Assembly (NCBI RefSeq): GCF_027587205.1
Contig: NZ_JAPDOD010000008.1
Location: 124,001-188,000 of the forward strand
From: Solirubrobacter ginsenosidimutans
GTDB lineage: Bacteria > Actinomycetota > Thermoleophilia > Solirubrobacterales > Solirubrobacteraceae
Reading direction: 5' to 3'
DNA length: 64,000 bases
Part shown: piece after piece, positions 19,040 through 30,374 of the stretch
Layout: every line of letters begins with the position of its first letter
How positions within the stretch are numbered: position 1 is the stretch's first letter
Position numbers and translations under genes: made by a program
Notes under the pieces: generated by a model
The model's input: the letters and a program-made list of their open reading frames with translations, nothing else
The model's database searches: none
Told to the model about the DNA's origin: nothing

Positions 19040-20047
19040 TCACTCGTCCGCTGTGGTGGTGAATTTGTCGTAGTAGATGTGCGCCTCGGGCACGCCCTTG
19101 CGCTCCAGCAGCGCGATGGTCGCCTCGACCATCGGCGGCGGGCCGCAGACGTACGCGTCCACTTCCGTGACGTCGCCCTCGAGGCGCTCGACGACGTCGG
19201 TGATCAGGCCGCTCTCGCCCGCCCAGCCGTTGCTGTCCTCAGACAGCGCGGGGACGAAGCCACATGGGAGCGTCCCGAGTTCCTCGACCTGAAAGAGGTC
19301 GGCCTCGGTGCGCGCGCCGTAGTAGTACGCCGCCTCCCGCGGGCTCTCGATCTCCTGCATGTGCCGCAGGAGCGAGAGGATCGGCGCCATGCCGGCGCCG
19401 CCGCCGATGAACAACAGCCGCCGCGGCGAGCTGGGCCGCAGCGTGAAGACCCCGTAGGGCCCGGTCACGTCGATCTTGTCGCCCGGCTTGATCTCGCCGC
19501 TCTTGAGCTTCCCTGAGAACAGGCCGCCCTCGTAGTGCTTGATCATGAACTCGAGCGTGTCCGGGTTCGTGTTGGCCATCGAGAAGGAGCGATGGTGCTC
19601 CGTGCCCGGCACGTTGATGTCGACGTACTGCCCGGGCTTGAACTCGAGCGGCTCCTCGGGCTTGAGCTTCAGACCGAAGATGTCCGACGTGAGCGCCTCG
19701 ACCGACTCGACGACGGTGGAGACCGTCCGTGGCGGCGTGCCGCCGTGGATGATCTCCTCGTCGTAGTTGATCAGCTCGATCTCCATGTCGGAGTAGGGGT
19801 GGGCGCGGCAGAGCAGCGTCCACCCCTCAGCTTCCTCGAAGTCGGGCAGCGCGAACGTCGAATAGCGGTCGAGGTCGACCTCGCCGTCGAGGATGAAGGA
19901 CTTGCACGCCGAGCATTGCCCCTCCTTGCAGCCGTGCATGAGCATGATGCCCTGGCGGAAGGCCGCATTGAGGATCGTCTCGGACTCGTCGACCTCGATC
20001 TCGATGCCGACAGGCTCGAAGCGAACGGTGTGTGTCTTGTCACCCAC
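19040..20047 (-). CDS. prmB: Monooxygenase reductase, 2Fe-2S/FAD/NAD(P)H
   Basis: 335 residues. The N-terminal plant-type ferredoxin domain has C-x4-C-x2-C in HGCKEGQCSACK plus the fourth Cys in TLLCRAHP. The FAD site is HHRSFSMAN and the NAD(P)H site GGGAGMAPILSLL with YVCGPPPM. It passes electrons from NAD(P)H to the hydroxylase. GTG 20047 is the start, with AAGGAG about 12 nt upstream; spacing is long, so the start is moderately secure. Gene order hydroxylase-large, reductase, hydroxylase-small, coupling matches group 5 SDIMOs. Confidence 0.94.
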   Translation of the reverse strand: MGDKTHTVRFEPVGIEIEVDESETILNAAFRQGIMLMHGCKEGQCSACKSFILDGEVDLDRYSTFALPDFEEAEGWTLLCRAHPYSDMEIELINYDEEIIHGGTPPRTVSTVVESVEALTSDIFGLKLKPEEPLEFKPGQYVDINVPGTEHHRSFSMANTNPDTLEFMIKHYEGGLFSGKLKSGEIKPGDKIDVTGPYGVFTLRPSSPRRLLFIGGGAGMAPILSLLRHMQEIESPREAAYYYGARTEADLFQVEELGTLPCGFVPALSEDSNGWAGESGLITDVVERLEGDVTEVDAYVCGPPPMVEATIALLERKGVPEAHIYYDKFTTTADE

Positions 20048-20062
20048 GACGGCGCAGGCTCC

Positions 20063-21712
20063 TTACGCGCTCGCCGGCCGGCCGGCCGGGCCGCCGCGCT
20101 TGTACGCCGCCATGTGCGTCTCGCGCTCTTCGGGCGACATCTGGTTCAGCAGCACGTTCGGGCTGTTGAGCGTGATGCCCTTGACCTCGTCGAGCGTCCA
20201 CATCTTCTTCGGGTCCAGATTCAGATGCGGCTGCGGGATCAGCGTGTGGCCGTCGTCGCGGACGTAGCCGAGGTCGTCGCGCATGATCTCGGCGAGGTCA
20301 TGGCCGTGATGCAGGGTCTCCCACTCGCGGACACCGGAGAGCTTGCCCATCGACGGGGTCGGGCGACCCTCGTACTCGGGCCGGAACGCGACCGCGTCCG
20401 TCCAGTGGCAGGTCTCCGAGCAGTACGTGCGGACCTGGCCGTCGACCTCGTCCATGACCGTGTCCTCACGGATCAGGCACGGGACCATGCAGGTCCAGCA
20501 GCGGTGCGGATACTCGTAGTTGGCCTCGGCCTCGAACGCGATCGGCTTGTGGCCGTTCTTGACGGAGAGGTCGGAGTACTTCTCCCACCACTTGCCGTAC
20601 TTGTCGTACCAGCCCGGGTACTTGTACTCGAACCACTCGAAGTCCTTGTCGTCCATCGCGTCGATCCGCCAGTAGTTGGCGAACCAGCCGGTGGCGAAGA
20701 ACTGGGCGACCTCGTGGATGTAGCCCTTGTTCCAGATCCGGTTCCAGGACTCCTCGACCAGATCGTGCGGGATGGTCAGGCCGTACTTCTCCAGCGGGAC
20801 CAGGTACGACCGGTAGTAGTCGTCATAGATCCAGCGGCGCCAGGCCTCGGCGTAGGACTCGCGATCCTTGCGACGGTCCTTGGTGCCGTACTCGATGAAC
20901 GTGCCGATGGCGGCGTCCACGACGGCGTGGTTGTTCCACCAGGCGTAGCGCAGGTCGCGCTCGAGGAGCTGGCGGTTGCGCTCGTCGGCGAGCGCCATGA
21001 GGATGATCGAGTAGCCGTTTGAGATGTGGCGGCTCTCGTCGGACTGCACCGAGTGGAAGACCGTCGGCAGCAGGTAGTCGCCGTTGGCCGCGGCCTCGCC
21101 GGGCATGGCGACGAACAGGACGTTGGTGAACGCCGTCTCGGCCACGATCGTCAGGTAGACGTTGGCGGCGGTGATGGCGTCACCGGTGATGAAGCCCTCG
21201 CCGAACTGGCGGCCGATCGTGCCGGCGTAGCAGTTCGCGAACCCCTTCTCGGTCAGGTCGAAGCCGGCCGGATCGATGTAGTGGTTCATGTACAGGCGCT
21301 TCAGGTTCATCTGGATCGTCGAGTGGCGGACCTCGTCGATCATCTGAATCGCGAGGCCGTTGTGGACCTCGGGATTCGGAACCGCGTTGATCGCCAGCGG
21401 CATGGCGCGGGCAGCGGAGATCTCCGGGAACGGGATGATGCTCAGGAAGAGCTTCTGCCATTCCATCCAGCGCTGCTGGACCTGGCGGAACATGTTGCCG
21501 CGAATGGCGCCGTCCATCGCGCCGAACACGCGATTGTCCTTCTCCTCTTCCATCGGGAAGTAGGAGCGAAGGACCTGCTTCAGCGGGTCCTTCTTGGGCG
21601 CCTTCTCGAACGTGTAGTCGGTCGGATACTTGTCGACCGGCTCTACGAACGTGGGGTCCCAGGAGAGCTCTTGGATCTTCTGGTGTGCCTTCGTGATGCT
21701 CGCTCTACTCAC
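20063..21712 (-). CDS. prmA: Binuclear-iron monooxygenase hydroxylase, large (alpha) subunit
   Basis: 549 residues, the catalytic subunit. The diiron ligands are visible as two DExRH motifs ([11 protein letters not shown] and [11 protein letters not shown]), with upstream Glu residues in [10 protein letters not shown] and [11 protein letters not shown]. Length and gene order fit propane/mim-type (group 5) soluble diiron monooxygenases. Relatives oxidise propane, acetone or phenol; which applies here cannot be read from sequence. GTG 21712 is fixed by the near-perfect ribosome site at 21720-21728. It is the second gene after the IclR regulator in the same transcript. Confidence 0.95.
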   Translation of the reverse strand: MSRASITKAHQKIQELSWDPTFVEPVDKYPTDYTFEKAPKKDPLKQVLRSYFPMEEEKDNRVFGAMDGAIRGNMFRQVQQRWMEWQKLFLSIIPFPEISAARAMPLAINAVPNPEVHNGLAIQMIDEVRHSTIQMNLKRLYMNHYIDPAGFDLTEKGFANCYAGTIGRQFGEGFITGDAITAANVYLTIVAETAFTNVLFVAMPGEAAANGDYLLPTVFHSVQSDESRHISNGYSIILMALADERNRQLLERDLRYAWWNNHAVVDAAIGTFIEYGTKDRRKDRESYAEAWRRWIYDDYYRSYLVPLEKYGLTIPHDLVEESWNRIWNKGYIHEVAQFFATGWFANYWRIDAMDDKDFEWFEYKYPGWYDKYGKWWEKYSDLSVKNGHKPIAFEAEANYEYPHRCWTCMVPCLIREDTVMDEVDGQVRTYCSETCHWTDAVAFRPEYEGRPTPSMGKLSGVREWETLHHGHDLAEIMRDDLGYVRDDGHTLIPQPHLNLDPKKMWTLDEVKGITLNSPNVLLNQMSPEERETHMAAYKRGGPAGRPASA

Positions 21713-21717
21713 GGCAT

Positions 21718-22554
21718 CTACCTCCTTTGGCGCATGCGACGTTTCACCGCAAGGTGCTCGGAACCGGACGCTAGGCCCGCGGTGCGAGTTGGATCAAGAA
21801 CTTCGCGACGATCCGCACATGATTGGAAACCCACGATGTCGCGAAGGGTCTCGGTCAGGGCTTCGCGTTCAGCGTCGAACGCACGGACGGACATCGAGAT
21901 GCCCACCGCGCCCAAGAACCGGCGCTGCTCGTCGAGCAGCGGAGCGGCAATGCAGCAGAAGTCGGGCGCGATCTCCTCGCGATCGACGGCGATCCCGTCC
22001 CTTCGCGCGCGGCGCAATTCGGTGCGCAGCACGTCCGGGTCGGTGATCGTGTCTTCGGTGAAGCGTTTGAGGCCCGCGCTCAGGTAGCGCTCCAGCGCGT
22101 CGGCCGGCGCACGCGCCAGGACGACCTTGCCGAGCGCGAGCGCGTGGGCGTTGTCGCGGATCTCCGGGCTCATGTTGGGGAGCTTCGGCATGCCCTGGAG
22201 CCCCCGCTCGAGGATGACCTTCAGCTGGTTGCCGCGCAGCACGGCCAGGTAGGCGCGCTTGTGGGTGCGGGCCAGCAGGTCGTCGACCACGCCCGAGAGG
22301 TTGTGGCGGTCAGACTCCTCGGCGACCGTCTCGCGGAAGCCGGGCGCCAGGTGGTACAGGCCGCCGGGCAGGCGCTCCGCGACGCCTTCGTCGCACAGGG
22401 ACGCGAGGAGGTTGTACGCGGTCGACACGCTCTTGCCGAGCTTCACGGCCACCTCGTCGGCGCGCACGCCGTCGGGTGCCCGGGCCAGTAGCCACGTGAC
22501 ACTCAGTGCGGCGCGTGCCGTACTTAGGCCACGGTGTGACCTCGTCGCCTGCAT
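21718..22554 (-). CDS. IclR-family transcriptional regulator of the monooxygenase operon
   Basis: 278 residues. The N-terminal winged helix ([19 protein letters not shown]) is followed by an IclR effector domain ([43 protein letters not shown]). ATG 22554 has GGGAGGAG upstream. The stop lies inside the ribosome site of the hydroxylase gene, so this regulator heads the operon it presumably controls. A palindrome at 22580-22604 just upstream is the likely operator. Mycobacterial mim clusters use a different (AcoR-like) activator. Confidence 0.88.
   Translation of the reverse strand: MQATRSHRGLSTARAALSVTWLLARAPDGVRADEVAVKLGKSVSTAYNLLASLCDEGVAERLPGGLYHLAPGFRETVAEESDRHNLSGVVDDLLARTHKRAYLAVLRGNQLKVILERGLQGMPKLPNMSPEIRDNAHALALGKVVLARAPADALERYLSAGLKRFTEDTITDPDVLRTELRRARRDGIAVDREEIAPDFCCIAAPLLDEQRRFLGAVGISMSVRAFDAEREALTETLRDIVGFQSCADRREVLDPTRTAGLASGSEHLAVKRRMRQRR
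21720..21728 (-). promoter_or_regulatory. Strong ribosome-binding site for the hydroxylase large subunit
   Basis: AAAGGAGGT on the minus strand, 7 nt before the GTG at 21712. The last base pairs of the IclR gene, including its TAG stop at 21718-21720, lie in it. The regulator and the highly expressed hydroxylase are therefore coupled on one message. Confidence 0.85.
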
Positions 22555-22579
22555 CCTCGCGGTTCTCCTCCCACCGAGT

Positions 22580-22604
22580 TACTGGATCGAACTGACATCC
22601 AGTA
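22580..22604. promoter_or_regulatory. Candidate IclR operator, TACTGGAT-N9-ATCCAGTA
   Basis: Exact 8-bp arms (22580-22587 and 22597-22604) around a 9-nt centre, in the 63-bp gap between the GAF-regulator stop (22618) and the IclR start (22554). No U-run follows, so a terminator is less likely. Position and size suit autoregulation by the IclR protein. Confidence 0.6.
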
Positions 22605-22617
22605 CACCGCCTCGGCG

Positions 22618-24132
22618 TTACATCAGCGCTGCACGGCGCAGCTCGCCCACCCGCGCGGCGCAAAGGGAGCGCCTCGGGTCTCGAAACTCGAGCTGCGTAA
22701 GGAGCCGTTTCCAGGCTCCAAGGTCGTCCTCGCCGGTCGACGTGTGGACCCACGCCCACAGCGCCTCGGCATCATCGGCAGTCATCACGGCCTGGCGCAG
22801 CCAGGTGTCCAGCCGCTCGCGCTCGCGCTGCACGCCCGGGGCTTCGGACGCGGGGAGCAGCGGGCCGGGGTAGGCCTCGGCGGCCTCGCGGACGCGGCCG
22901 CCCGCGAGCAGCCCTTCGATCTGGCGGACGTCGGTGTCGACGTCGCAGGTGAGGCGGTAGCGGTCGGTGTCGATCCAGGGGCCGAGAAGCTTTCTCAGCC
23001 GGCTGACCTCGACGCGCACGCTCGAGACGCTGCCCCCGTCGCCGTGCAGGTCGGCGCACAGCGTGTCGGCGCTCATCCCGTTGGGGTGGGCGCACAGCAG
23101 CGCGAGGATCTCGGCCAGGCGGGGGCGCAGCTCGACCTTGCGGTCGTCGATCTCGAGCGTCGCGCGGTCGCGGCCGAGGAAGCCGAGCTTCGCCAGCGGG
23201 CGCGAGATGCTCGTGACGCGGCGCGACTCGACGGCGTGGACGACGAAGGCCTCCAGCGTGGGGGAGACCGGCTCGGCCACCGCCGACACACCGGACGGGA
23301 GGACGAGCGCGCCGCCGCCGGGCGGGATCGCGAGCCGGCCGAGGACGCCCCAGCCGGGCGGGACGGCGCCGATCGCGCGGCCGGACGGCGTCATCAGCGC
23401 GGAGCGGTCGGGCGCGACGCGGTTCCCGTAGCGGGCCTGCAGTCGCGCGTCGCGCTCCTGCAGGGCGAGCTGGAGGCTGGCCTCGACGGCGCGCGCGGTG
23501 GCGGTGGCGACGGCGAGGCTGTGCGGGTGCACGGTCCGCAGGTCGCCCGTGAGGTCGATCACGCCGATCACCGCGCCGGTGTCCGGGTCGTGGATCGGCG
23601 CGGCGGAGCAGGTCCAGCGCTGCACCGGGTCGCTGTAGTGCTCGGGGCCGAAGACCTGGACCGCGTGGTCGAGCGCGATCGCGGTGCCGATCGCGTTGGT
23701 GCCGGCGCCGCCCTCGCTCCACAGCGTGCCCTCGGCGAAGTTCATGTCGCCCGCCGCGCGCAGGCGCACCTGCGAGGAGCCCTCGATCGTCATCAGCATG
23801 CCGTTGGCATCCGAGACGACGATCAGATACCCGGCCTCGTCGGCGATCGCGGACAGGCACTCGCGGATCAGCGAGGAGGCCTGGCCGAGCGGGTGCTCCT
23901 GGAAGCGCTCGTGCGTCTCCGTCTCGTCGGCGACGATCGGCGCCTTGCGACTGCCCGTGGGATCGACCCCGGCGGACTGCGAACGGCGCCAGGAGTCCGT
24001 GATCGCCTCACGGACGAGCTCAGAAGCCTCCTCGTCGTCGGCCTGGAAGCGTTCCCAAGCGAAGCGCAATTCCTGCGCTCGCAGCGTGGGCGTCGTCTCT
24101 CCGTCGACGGCGAGCCACGAATTCGGACTCAC
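22618..24132 (-). CDS. GAF-domain sensor with C-terminal winged-helix/BTAD-like output (AcoR-like N-terminus)
   Basis: 504 residues. The N-terminal ~230 residues match the sensory half of AcoR-type activators (LGQASSLIREC, GTLWSEGGAGTNAIGTA, RWTCSAAPIHDPDTGAVIG). The second half carries no AAA+ motif (no GAFTGA, no Walker A) and no Fis helix; it has an OmpR/SARP-like winged helix (EILALLCAHPNGMSADTLC, RVEVSRLRKLLG) and a helical tail (RERERLDTWLRQA). GTG 24132 is chosen because TAGGGT lies 7 nt upstream; ATG 24162 would leave only 37 bp for a divergent promoter. Likely the activator of the monooxygenase or aldehyde dehydrogenase genes. Confidence 0.8.
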   Translation of the reverse strand: MSPNSWLAVDGETTPTLRAQELRFAWERFQADDEEASELVREAITDSWRRSQSAGVDPTGSRKAPIVADETETHERFQEHPLGQASSLIRECLSAIADEAGYLIVVSDANGMLMTIEGSSQVRLRAAGDMNFAEGTLWSEGGAGTNAIGTAIALDHAVQVFGPEHYSDPVQRWTCSAAPIHDPDTGAVIGVIDLTGDLRTVHPHSLAVATATARAVEASLQLALQERDARLQARYGNRVAPDRSALMTPSGRAIGAVPPGWGVLGRLAIPPGGGALVLPSGVSAVAEPVSPTLEAFVVHAVESRRVTSISRPLAKLGFLGRDRATLEIDDRKVELRPRLAEILALLCAHPNGMSADTLCADLHGDGGSVSSVRVEVSRLRKLLGPWIDTDRYRLTCDVDTDVRQIEGLLAGGRVREAAEAYPGPLLPASEAPGVQRERERLDTWLRQAVMTADDAEALWAWVHTSTGEDDLGAWKRLLTQLEFRDPRRSLCAARVGELRRAALM

Positions 24133-24139
24133 GACCCCA

Positions 24140-24145
24140 ACCCTA
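24140..24145 (-). promoter_or_regulatory. -10 box of the leaderless GAF-regulator transcript
   Basis: TAGGGT on the minus strand, exactly 7 nt before GTG 24132. No ribosome site at proper distance. Confidence 0.5.
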
Positions 24146-24186
24146 CTCGTAATTCGCAGCATCGTGGAGGTTGTTGACGCAGTCCT

Positions 24187-24192
24187 TACGGT
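24187..24192 (+). promoter_or_regulatory. -10 box of the leaderless aldehyde dehydrogenase transcript
   Basis: TACGGT, 7 nt before GTG 24200, facing away from the regulator's own -10 at 24140-24145. A shared 41-bp stretch between the two boxes is the likely control region. Confidence 0.5.
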
Positions 24193-24199
24193 TGTCGGA

Positions 24200-25660
24200 G
24201 TGAAGGCTTACAAGATGCTCATCGGCGGCGAATGGGTGGACGCGCGCTCAGGAGCCATTTTTGAGAGCATCAACCCGTACACCGCCGAGCCGTGGGCCAC
24301 GATTCCCCGTGCCGGCGCGGAAGACGTGGACGCGGCGGTCCGCGCCGCACGTGGCGCGTTCGAGTCATGGTCGCGCACCACAGCGGTCACTCGCGCGCGG
24401 CTCATGCGACGGCTCGCGGAGCTGATCGCGGAGAACGCGGAGCGCATCGCGGTCGTCGAAACGACCGACAACGGGAAGCTGATCCGCGAGATGGAGGGCC
24501 AGCTGCGCGGGCTCGCGGACTACTACCAGTACTACGCGGGCGCGGCGGACAAGGTGGGCGGCGAGACGCTGCCGGCCGACCGCGACAACTTCTTCGTCTA
24601 CACGCTGCGCGAGCCGCTCGGCGTCGTCGCGGCGATCACGCCGTGGAACTCACCCGTGCTGCTGATGAGCTGGAAGGCGGCGCCCGCGCTGGCGGCCGGC
24701 TGCACGCTGGTGGTCAAGCCCGCCGAACAGGCGCCGGCCTCCACCCTGGAGTTCGCGGCGCTGGTCGAAGAGGCGGGGTTCCCGCCCGGCGTCTTCAACG
24801 TCGTCACCGGCTACGGCGCCGAGGTGGGTGCGCCGCTGGTCGAGCATCCCGGCGTCGACAAGGTCGCCTTCACCGGCGGGACCGAGACCGGCAAGGCCGT
24901 GATGAAGGGCGCCGCGACGCACCTCGCGCGGGTGACGCTGGAGCTGGGCGGCAAGTCGCCGAACATCGTCTTCGAGGACGCCGATCTGGAGGCCGCTGCC
25001 AACGGTGTCGTCGCGGGGATCTTCGCCGCGACCGGCCAGACGTGCATGGCGGGCTCGCGGCTCTTCGTCCAGGAGTCGGTGCACGATGAGTTCGTCGAGC
25101 GACTCGCCGCGCGGGCGCGCGAGATCCGGCTCGGCGATCCGCTGGACCCGGCCACCGAGATGGGCCCGGTCGCGTTCGAGGGGCACCTCGAGAAGGTCTT
25201 AGGGGCGATCGGGTCGGCGAAGGCGGAGGGCGCCACGTTGGTCACCGGCGGCGGCCGGCTCGATTCGCCGGGGTACTTCGTCGAGCCCACGATCTTCGGC
25301 GACGTCACCAACGGCATGGACATCGCGCAAAACGAGATCTTCGGTCCCGTCCTGGCAGCGCTGAAGTTCGGGGGCGAGGAGGAGGTGATCCGGTTGGCCA
25401 ACGCCACGGAATTCGGCCTGGCCGCCGGCGTTTGGACGCGAGACGTGCAGCGCGCGCACCGGATGGCGCGCGCGCTGCGCGCCGGCACCGTCTGGATCAA
25501 CGCCTACCGCGCGGTCGGCCCGATGGCGCCGTTCGGCGGCTTCAAGTCGAGCGGGATGGGGCGCGAGAACGGCATCCAGGCGATCTCGGAGTACACCGAG
25601 CTCAAGACCGTCTGGATCGAGCTCACCGGCGCGACGCGGGATCCGTTCCAGCTGGGGTGA
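24200..25660 (+). CDS. NAD(P)-dependent aldehyde dehydrogenase
   Basis: 486 residues. Catalytic Glu is in ELGGKSPNIVF and catalytic Cys in GQTCMAGSRLFV; the cofactor region ITPWNSPVLLMSWK and the C-terminal PFGGFKSSGMGREN are intact. It should oxidise the aldehyde made by the alcohol dehydrogenase of the adjoining cluster to a carboxylic acid. GTG 24200 fits the -10 box and gives the usual family N-terminus; ATG 24215, with GAAGG 8 nt upstream, is the alternative. Divergent from the GAF regulator. Confidence 0.92.
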   Translation: MKAYKMLIGGEWVDARSGAIFESINPYTAEPWATIPRAGAEDVDAAVRAARGAFESWSRTTAVTRARLMRRLAELIAENAERIAVVETTDNGKLIREMEGQLRGLADYYQYYAGAADKVGGETLPADRDNFFVYTLREPLGVVAAITPWNSPVLLMSWKAAPALAAGCTLVVKPAEQAPASTLEFAALVEEAGFPPGVFNVVTGYGAEVGAPLVEHPGVDKVAFTGGTETGKAVMKGAATHLARVTLELGGKSPNIVFEDADLEAAANGVVAGIFAATGQTCMAGSRLFVQESVHDEFVERLAARAREIRLGDPLDPATEMGPVAFEGHLEKVLGAIGSAKAEGATLVTGGGRLDSPGYFVEPTIFGDVTNGMDIAQNEIFGPVLAALKFGGEEEVIRLANATEFGLAAGVWTRDVQRAHRMARALRAGTVWINAYRAVGPMAPFGGFKSSGMGRENGIQAISEYTELKTVWIELTGATRDPFQLG

Positions 25661-25669
25661 GAATCGGTG

Positions 25670-25675
25670 TAGTGT
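25670..25675 (+). promoter_or_regulatory. Candidate -10 box before an unusual start
   Basis: TAGTGT, 6 nt before an in-frame ATC at 25682 that would open a complete signal peptide. Position matches the leaderless pattern seen elsewhere in the window. No ATG/GTG/TTG lies at that point. Confidence 0.35.
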
Positions 25676-25720
25676 CGCGCCATCGACTCTCGAGCCCGCC
25701 GCCTGCGCTGGGCGCTGGCG

Positions 25721-27427
25721 GTGCTCGTAGGGGCGACGCTGGGTGGAGCGTCATCGGCTCGAGCCGATGTTCGCTTCGAGCGCCAGGACATCTCGCTCCC
25801 TGGCCGTCCGGGCAACGTCGAGCTCGGCGACCTCGACGGCGTGCACGGCAAGGACATCGTTGTCGCCCTGCCGTTGCGGGGCGGTGTGGGCGTGCTGCTC
25901 AACCGCGGCGACGGCACGTTCGACGCGCCGCAGGAATACAGCGGCGGCGGGGTGTGCGCCGGCGTCGCGATCGACGTCGCGCTGGGCGACCTGACCTTCG
26001 ACGGCAAGCTCGACGCGTACCTCGCGTGCCCGCCGTATGTCGTGCGGCTCACCGGTGACGGCAAGGGCGCGCTGGGCAACCCGCAGCCGTTCGGCGTCGG
26101 CCTCCCGGCGCCGTGGCCGGACATGATCGCGCTGGTCCGGCACCAGAACGGCAGCCCGGCGCCGCTGCTCGCCCTGATGCACCAGACGGCGACCGGCGCG
26201 CAGCTGTGCATCGACTACGACGTCACCGAGCCGGGGCTCGCGTGCAACGACACGCCGTCGGGTGCCCCGCTGGCCGTGGGCGACCTCAACGGGACCTCGG
26301 CCGGTGTGCCGCCGGACGAGATCGTGACCAGCGAGGGCGGCGACAAGCTCGGCATCTTCGGCTTCTCACCTCCGCCGCTCGTGCTGTCGGAGAGCACGCG
26401 CACGTTTTCCGGCGGCGTCGAGTCGGCGGCGATCGGCGACCTCGACGACGACGGCGACCTCGACGTGCTCGCCGCGCAGTACGTGAGCGCCTTGGGGGAG
26501 CGGGTGCCGTCGCTGAACGTGTTCACGTGGGGCGCCACCGGGCTCGCGGTGATCCCGCGGCCGCTGCCGTCGATCGCCGGCCTCGACTCCGTTGCGATCG
26601 CCGACGTCGACGGTGATGGCTGCAACGACGTGGTGGGCGCGGGCGGGTTCGGGCGGGGCATCATCCATCTCGCCGACGGCGCCGGCTGGTTCGACGGCGG
26701 CCGCGACCTGCCCCAGCTGGGATATCAGAGCCCCGCGACGGGCACGCGGGTGAGCCTGGCCGTCAGCGACCTGAGCGGGGACGGCCTGCCCGAGCTCGCG
26801 GTCGCCGACGTCCTGAACAACACCGTCATGGTCTTCGCCAACCGGTCCACGCCGGCCGGGGGCGCCTGCTTCGTTGCACCGACACCGACTCCGACACCGA
26901 CACCGACACCGACGGTCGTGCCGGTCGACCAGGTCGTCCCGGTCGTGACGAACACCGGCGCGGGTGTCGTGCCTCCCGCTCCCGCGCCGACGCCCGTACC
27001 GGTGGTCCCGCGCACCTGCGATGCGCCTGGGACGACGGCGTTCACCCACGGGACGTCCGGGGCCGACGTGCTCGTCGGCAGCGCCAGGCGCGACACCCTC
27101 AGCGGCAACGCCGGCGACGACTGCGTGTTCGGGCTCGGGGACGATGACCGGCTCAACGGCGGGAGCGGGAAGGACGTCCTCGTCGGTGGAAGCGGCGACG
27201 ACCGGATGAACGGCGGCATCGGCGACGACAAGCTCAACGCCGGCAACGGCAACGACACGCTCACACCCGCGGCCGGCAAGGACATCGCCAACGGCCAGGG
27301 CGGCAACGACCAGATCTACGCGGTCGACCGGACCAAGGACACGATCGACTGCGGTGCCGGCCGCGACAAGGTCACGGCCGACCGCGTCGACGTCCTCAAG
27401 AGCTGCGAGTTCGTCAAGCGCCGCTAG
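25721..27427 (+). CDS. Secreted FG-GAP (VCBS) repeat protein with RTX-like calcium-binding tail
   Basis: 568 residues from GTG 25721. Several FG-GAP-like repeats with Asp-rich loops (LGDLDGVHGKDIVVA, IGDLDDDGDLDVLAA, IADVDGDGCNDVVGA) form a probable beta-propeller. A Pro-Thr linker and RTX-type nonapeptides (GNAGDDCVFG, GGSGDDRMNG, GNGNDTLT) follow. Function is likely adhesion or extracellular binding. With GTG 25721 the signal peptide is cut short; the frame continues upstream to a TAG at 25670, and 25682-25720 encodes the missing Arg-rich and hydrophobic part (RRLRWALA). The true start may therefore be the non-standard ATC at 25682. The stop shares CTAG with the convergent gene. Confidence 0.8.
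   Translation: MLVGATLGGASSARADVRFERQDISLPGRPGNVELGDLDGVHGKDIVVALPLRGGVGVLLNRGDGTFDAPQEYSGGGVCAGVAIDVALGDLTFDGKLDAYLACPPYVVRLTGDGKGALGNPQPFGVGLPAPWPDMIALVRHQNGSPAPLLALMHQTATGAQLCIDYDVTEPGLACNDTPSGAPLAVGDLNGTSAGVPPDEIVTSEGGDKLGIFGFSPPPLVLSESTRTFSGGVESAAIGDLDDDGDLDVLAAQYVSALGERVPSLNVFTWGATGLAVIPRPLPSIAGLDSVAIADVDGDGCNDVVGAGGFGRGIIHLADGAGWFDGGRDLPQLGYQSPATGTRVSLAVSDLSGDGLPELAVADVLNNTVMVFANRSTPAGGACFVAPTPTPTPTPTPTVVPVDQVVPVVTNTGAGVVPPAPAPTPVPVVPRTCDAPGTTAFTHGTSGADVLVGSARRDTLSGNAGDDCVFGLGDDDRLNGGSGKDVLVGGSGDDRMNGGIGDDKLNAGNGNDTLTPAAGKDIANGQGGNDQIYAVDRTKDTIDCGAGRDKVTADRVDVLKSCEFVKRR
26881..26913 (+). repeat. GACACC hexanucleotide repeat encoding a Pro-Thr linker
   Basis: Five near-perfect GACMCC-type hexamers plus a part copy, in frame, giving the PTPTPT linker between the propeller and the RTX-like tail. 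Length changes would stay in frame. Confidence 0.8.
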
Positions 27428-28155
27428 TTCGGGAACACCGTCAGGGCGCGGCCGAAGAGCTCCGGGAGGTTCGTGGTGATCACGTCGCCCTCACGGCGCA
27501 GGAAGACGCGGGTGCCGTCGCGTAGGAGCGCGGCGACGGTGTGGTTGGCGCCGTCGCCATAGAGGCCGATGGTGCCGGCCGGCGGGGAGGCATCCGGGCC
27601 GTCGAGCGCGACGACCTTCGCCTCGACGGCGCCTTGGAGCAACTCGACCGGCGTCGGCGCCCAATCGGGCGGGAGGCTCGAGATCTGGTCGTCGGCCCCG
27701 ACGAGCTCGACCGCACGGTGGAGCCGGTCGACGTAGGCGCGCCCGCGTGGCGTGACCGCCACGATCACCCGCGCGCACCAATCCTCCAGCTCGGACCGCA
27801 TCGAGCGGCAGAAGCTGTCGTCGAGGTTGATCCGCCGCGTGGCGATGGCACAGACGTCGGGGTAGCCGCCGGTGTCGACGCGGATCGTGCCGCGCTTGCG
27901 AGGAAGGGTGCCGAGTTGGTTGCCCGCCGTGTAGTCGGGGGCGAGCCGGTCGGTGAATGCCCCGCACAGGGCGAGCGCGCGGTGACCCCCGAGCGTGCGA
28001 TAGAGCTTGTCCGCCTTCGGGCCGAAGGCGATGCCCTTCTGGGTCAGGCGAATCCCGTCGTTCGCGCCGTAGACCGGCAGGTAATCAGGCCAGTCGGCGT
28101 GCGCCGCGGGCGCGGCGAACGCGAGGGCGAGCAGGGCAAGAGTGAGGGCGCGCAT
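27424..28155 (-). CDS. Secreted hypothetical protein
   Basis: 243 residues, signal peptide 1-20 (LTLALLALAFAAPAAHA), then a globular domain with Cys residues (LCGAFTDRL, PDVCAIATRRI, DSFCRSM, DWCARVI) that could form disulfides. No family recognised; the C-terminal part has a substrate-like VALDGPDAS and a YGDGANHTVAALLRDG strand pair. ATG 28155 has no clear ribosome site. It converges on the FG-GAP gene, and the two share the stop bases CTAG (27424-27427). It follows the MFS transporter by 34 bp on the same strand. Confidence 0.7.
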   Translation of the reverse strand: MRALTLALLALAFAAPAAHADWPDYLPVYGANDGIRLTQKGIAFGPKADKLYRTLGGHRALALCGAFTDRLAPDYTAGNQLGTLPRKRGTIRVDTGGYPDVCAIATRRINLDDSFCRSMRSELEDWCARVIVAVTPRGRAYVDRLHRAVELVGADDQISSLPPDWAPTPVELLQGAVEAKVVALDGPDASPPAGTIGLYGDGANHTVAALLRDGTRVFLRREGDVITTNLPELFGRALTVFPN

Positions 28156-28189
28156 TTGCGCGCCATTGAAGCAGTGGGCGAACCCTCAG

Positions 28190-30372
<2,183 letters not shown>

Positions 30373-30374
30373 TC

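Noticed and set aside
26881..26913. GACACC repeats as a CRISPR-like or phase-variable array
   Set aside because: Uninterrupted hexamers in frame coding for Pro-Thr; no spacers and length changes keep the frame.
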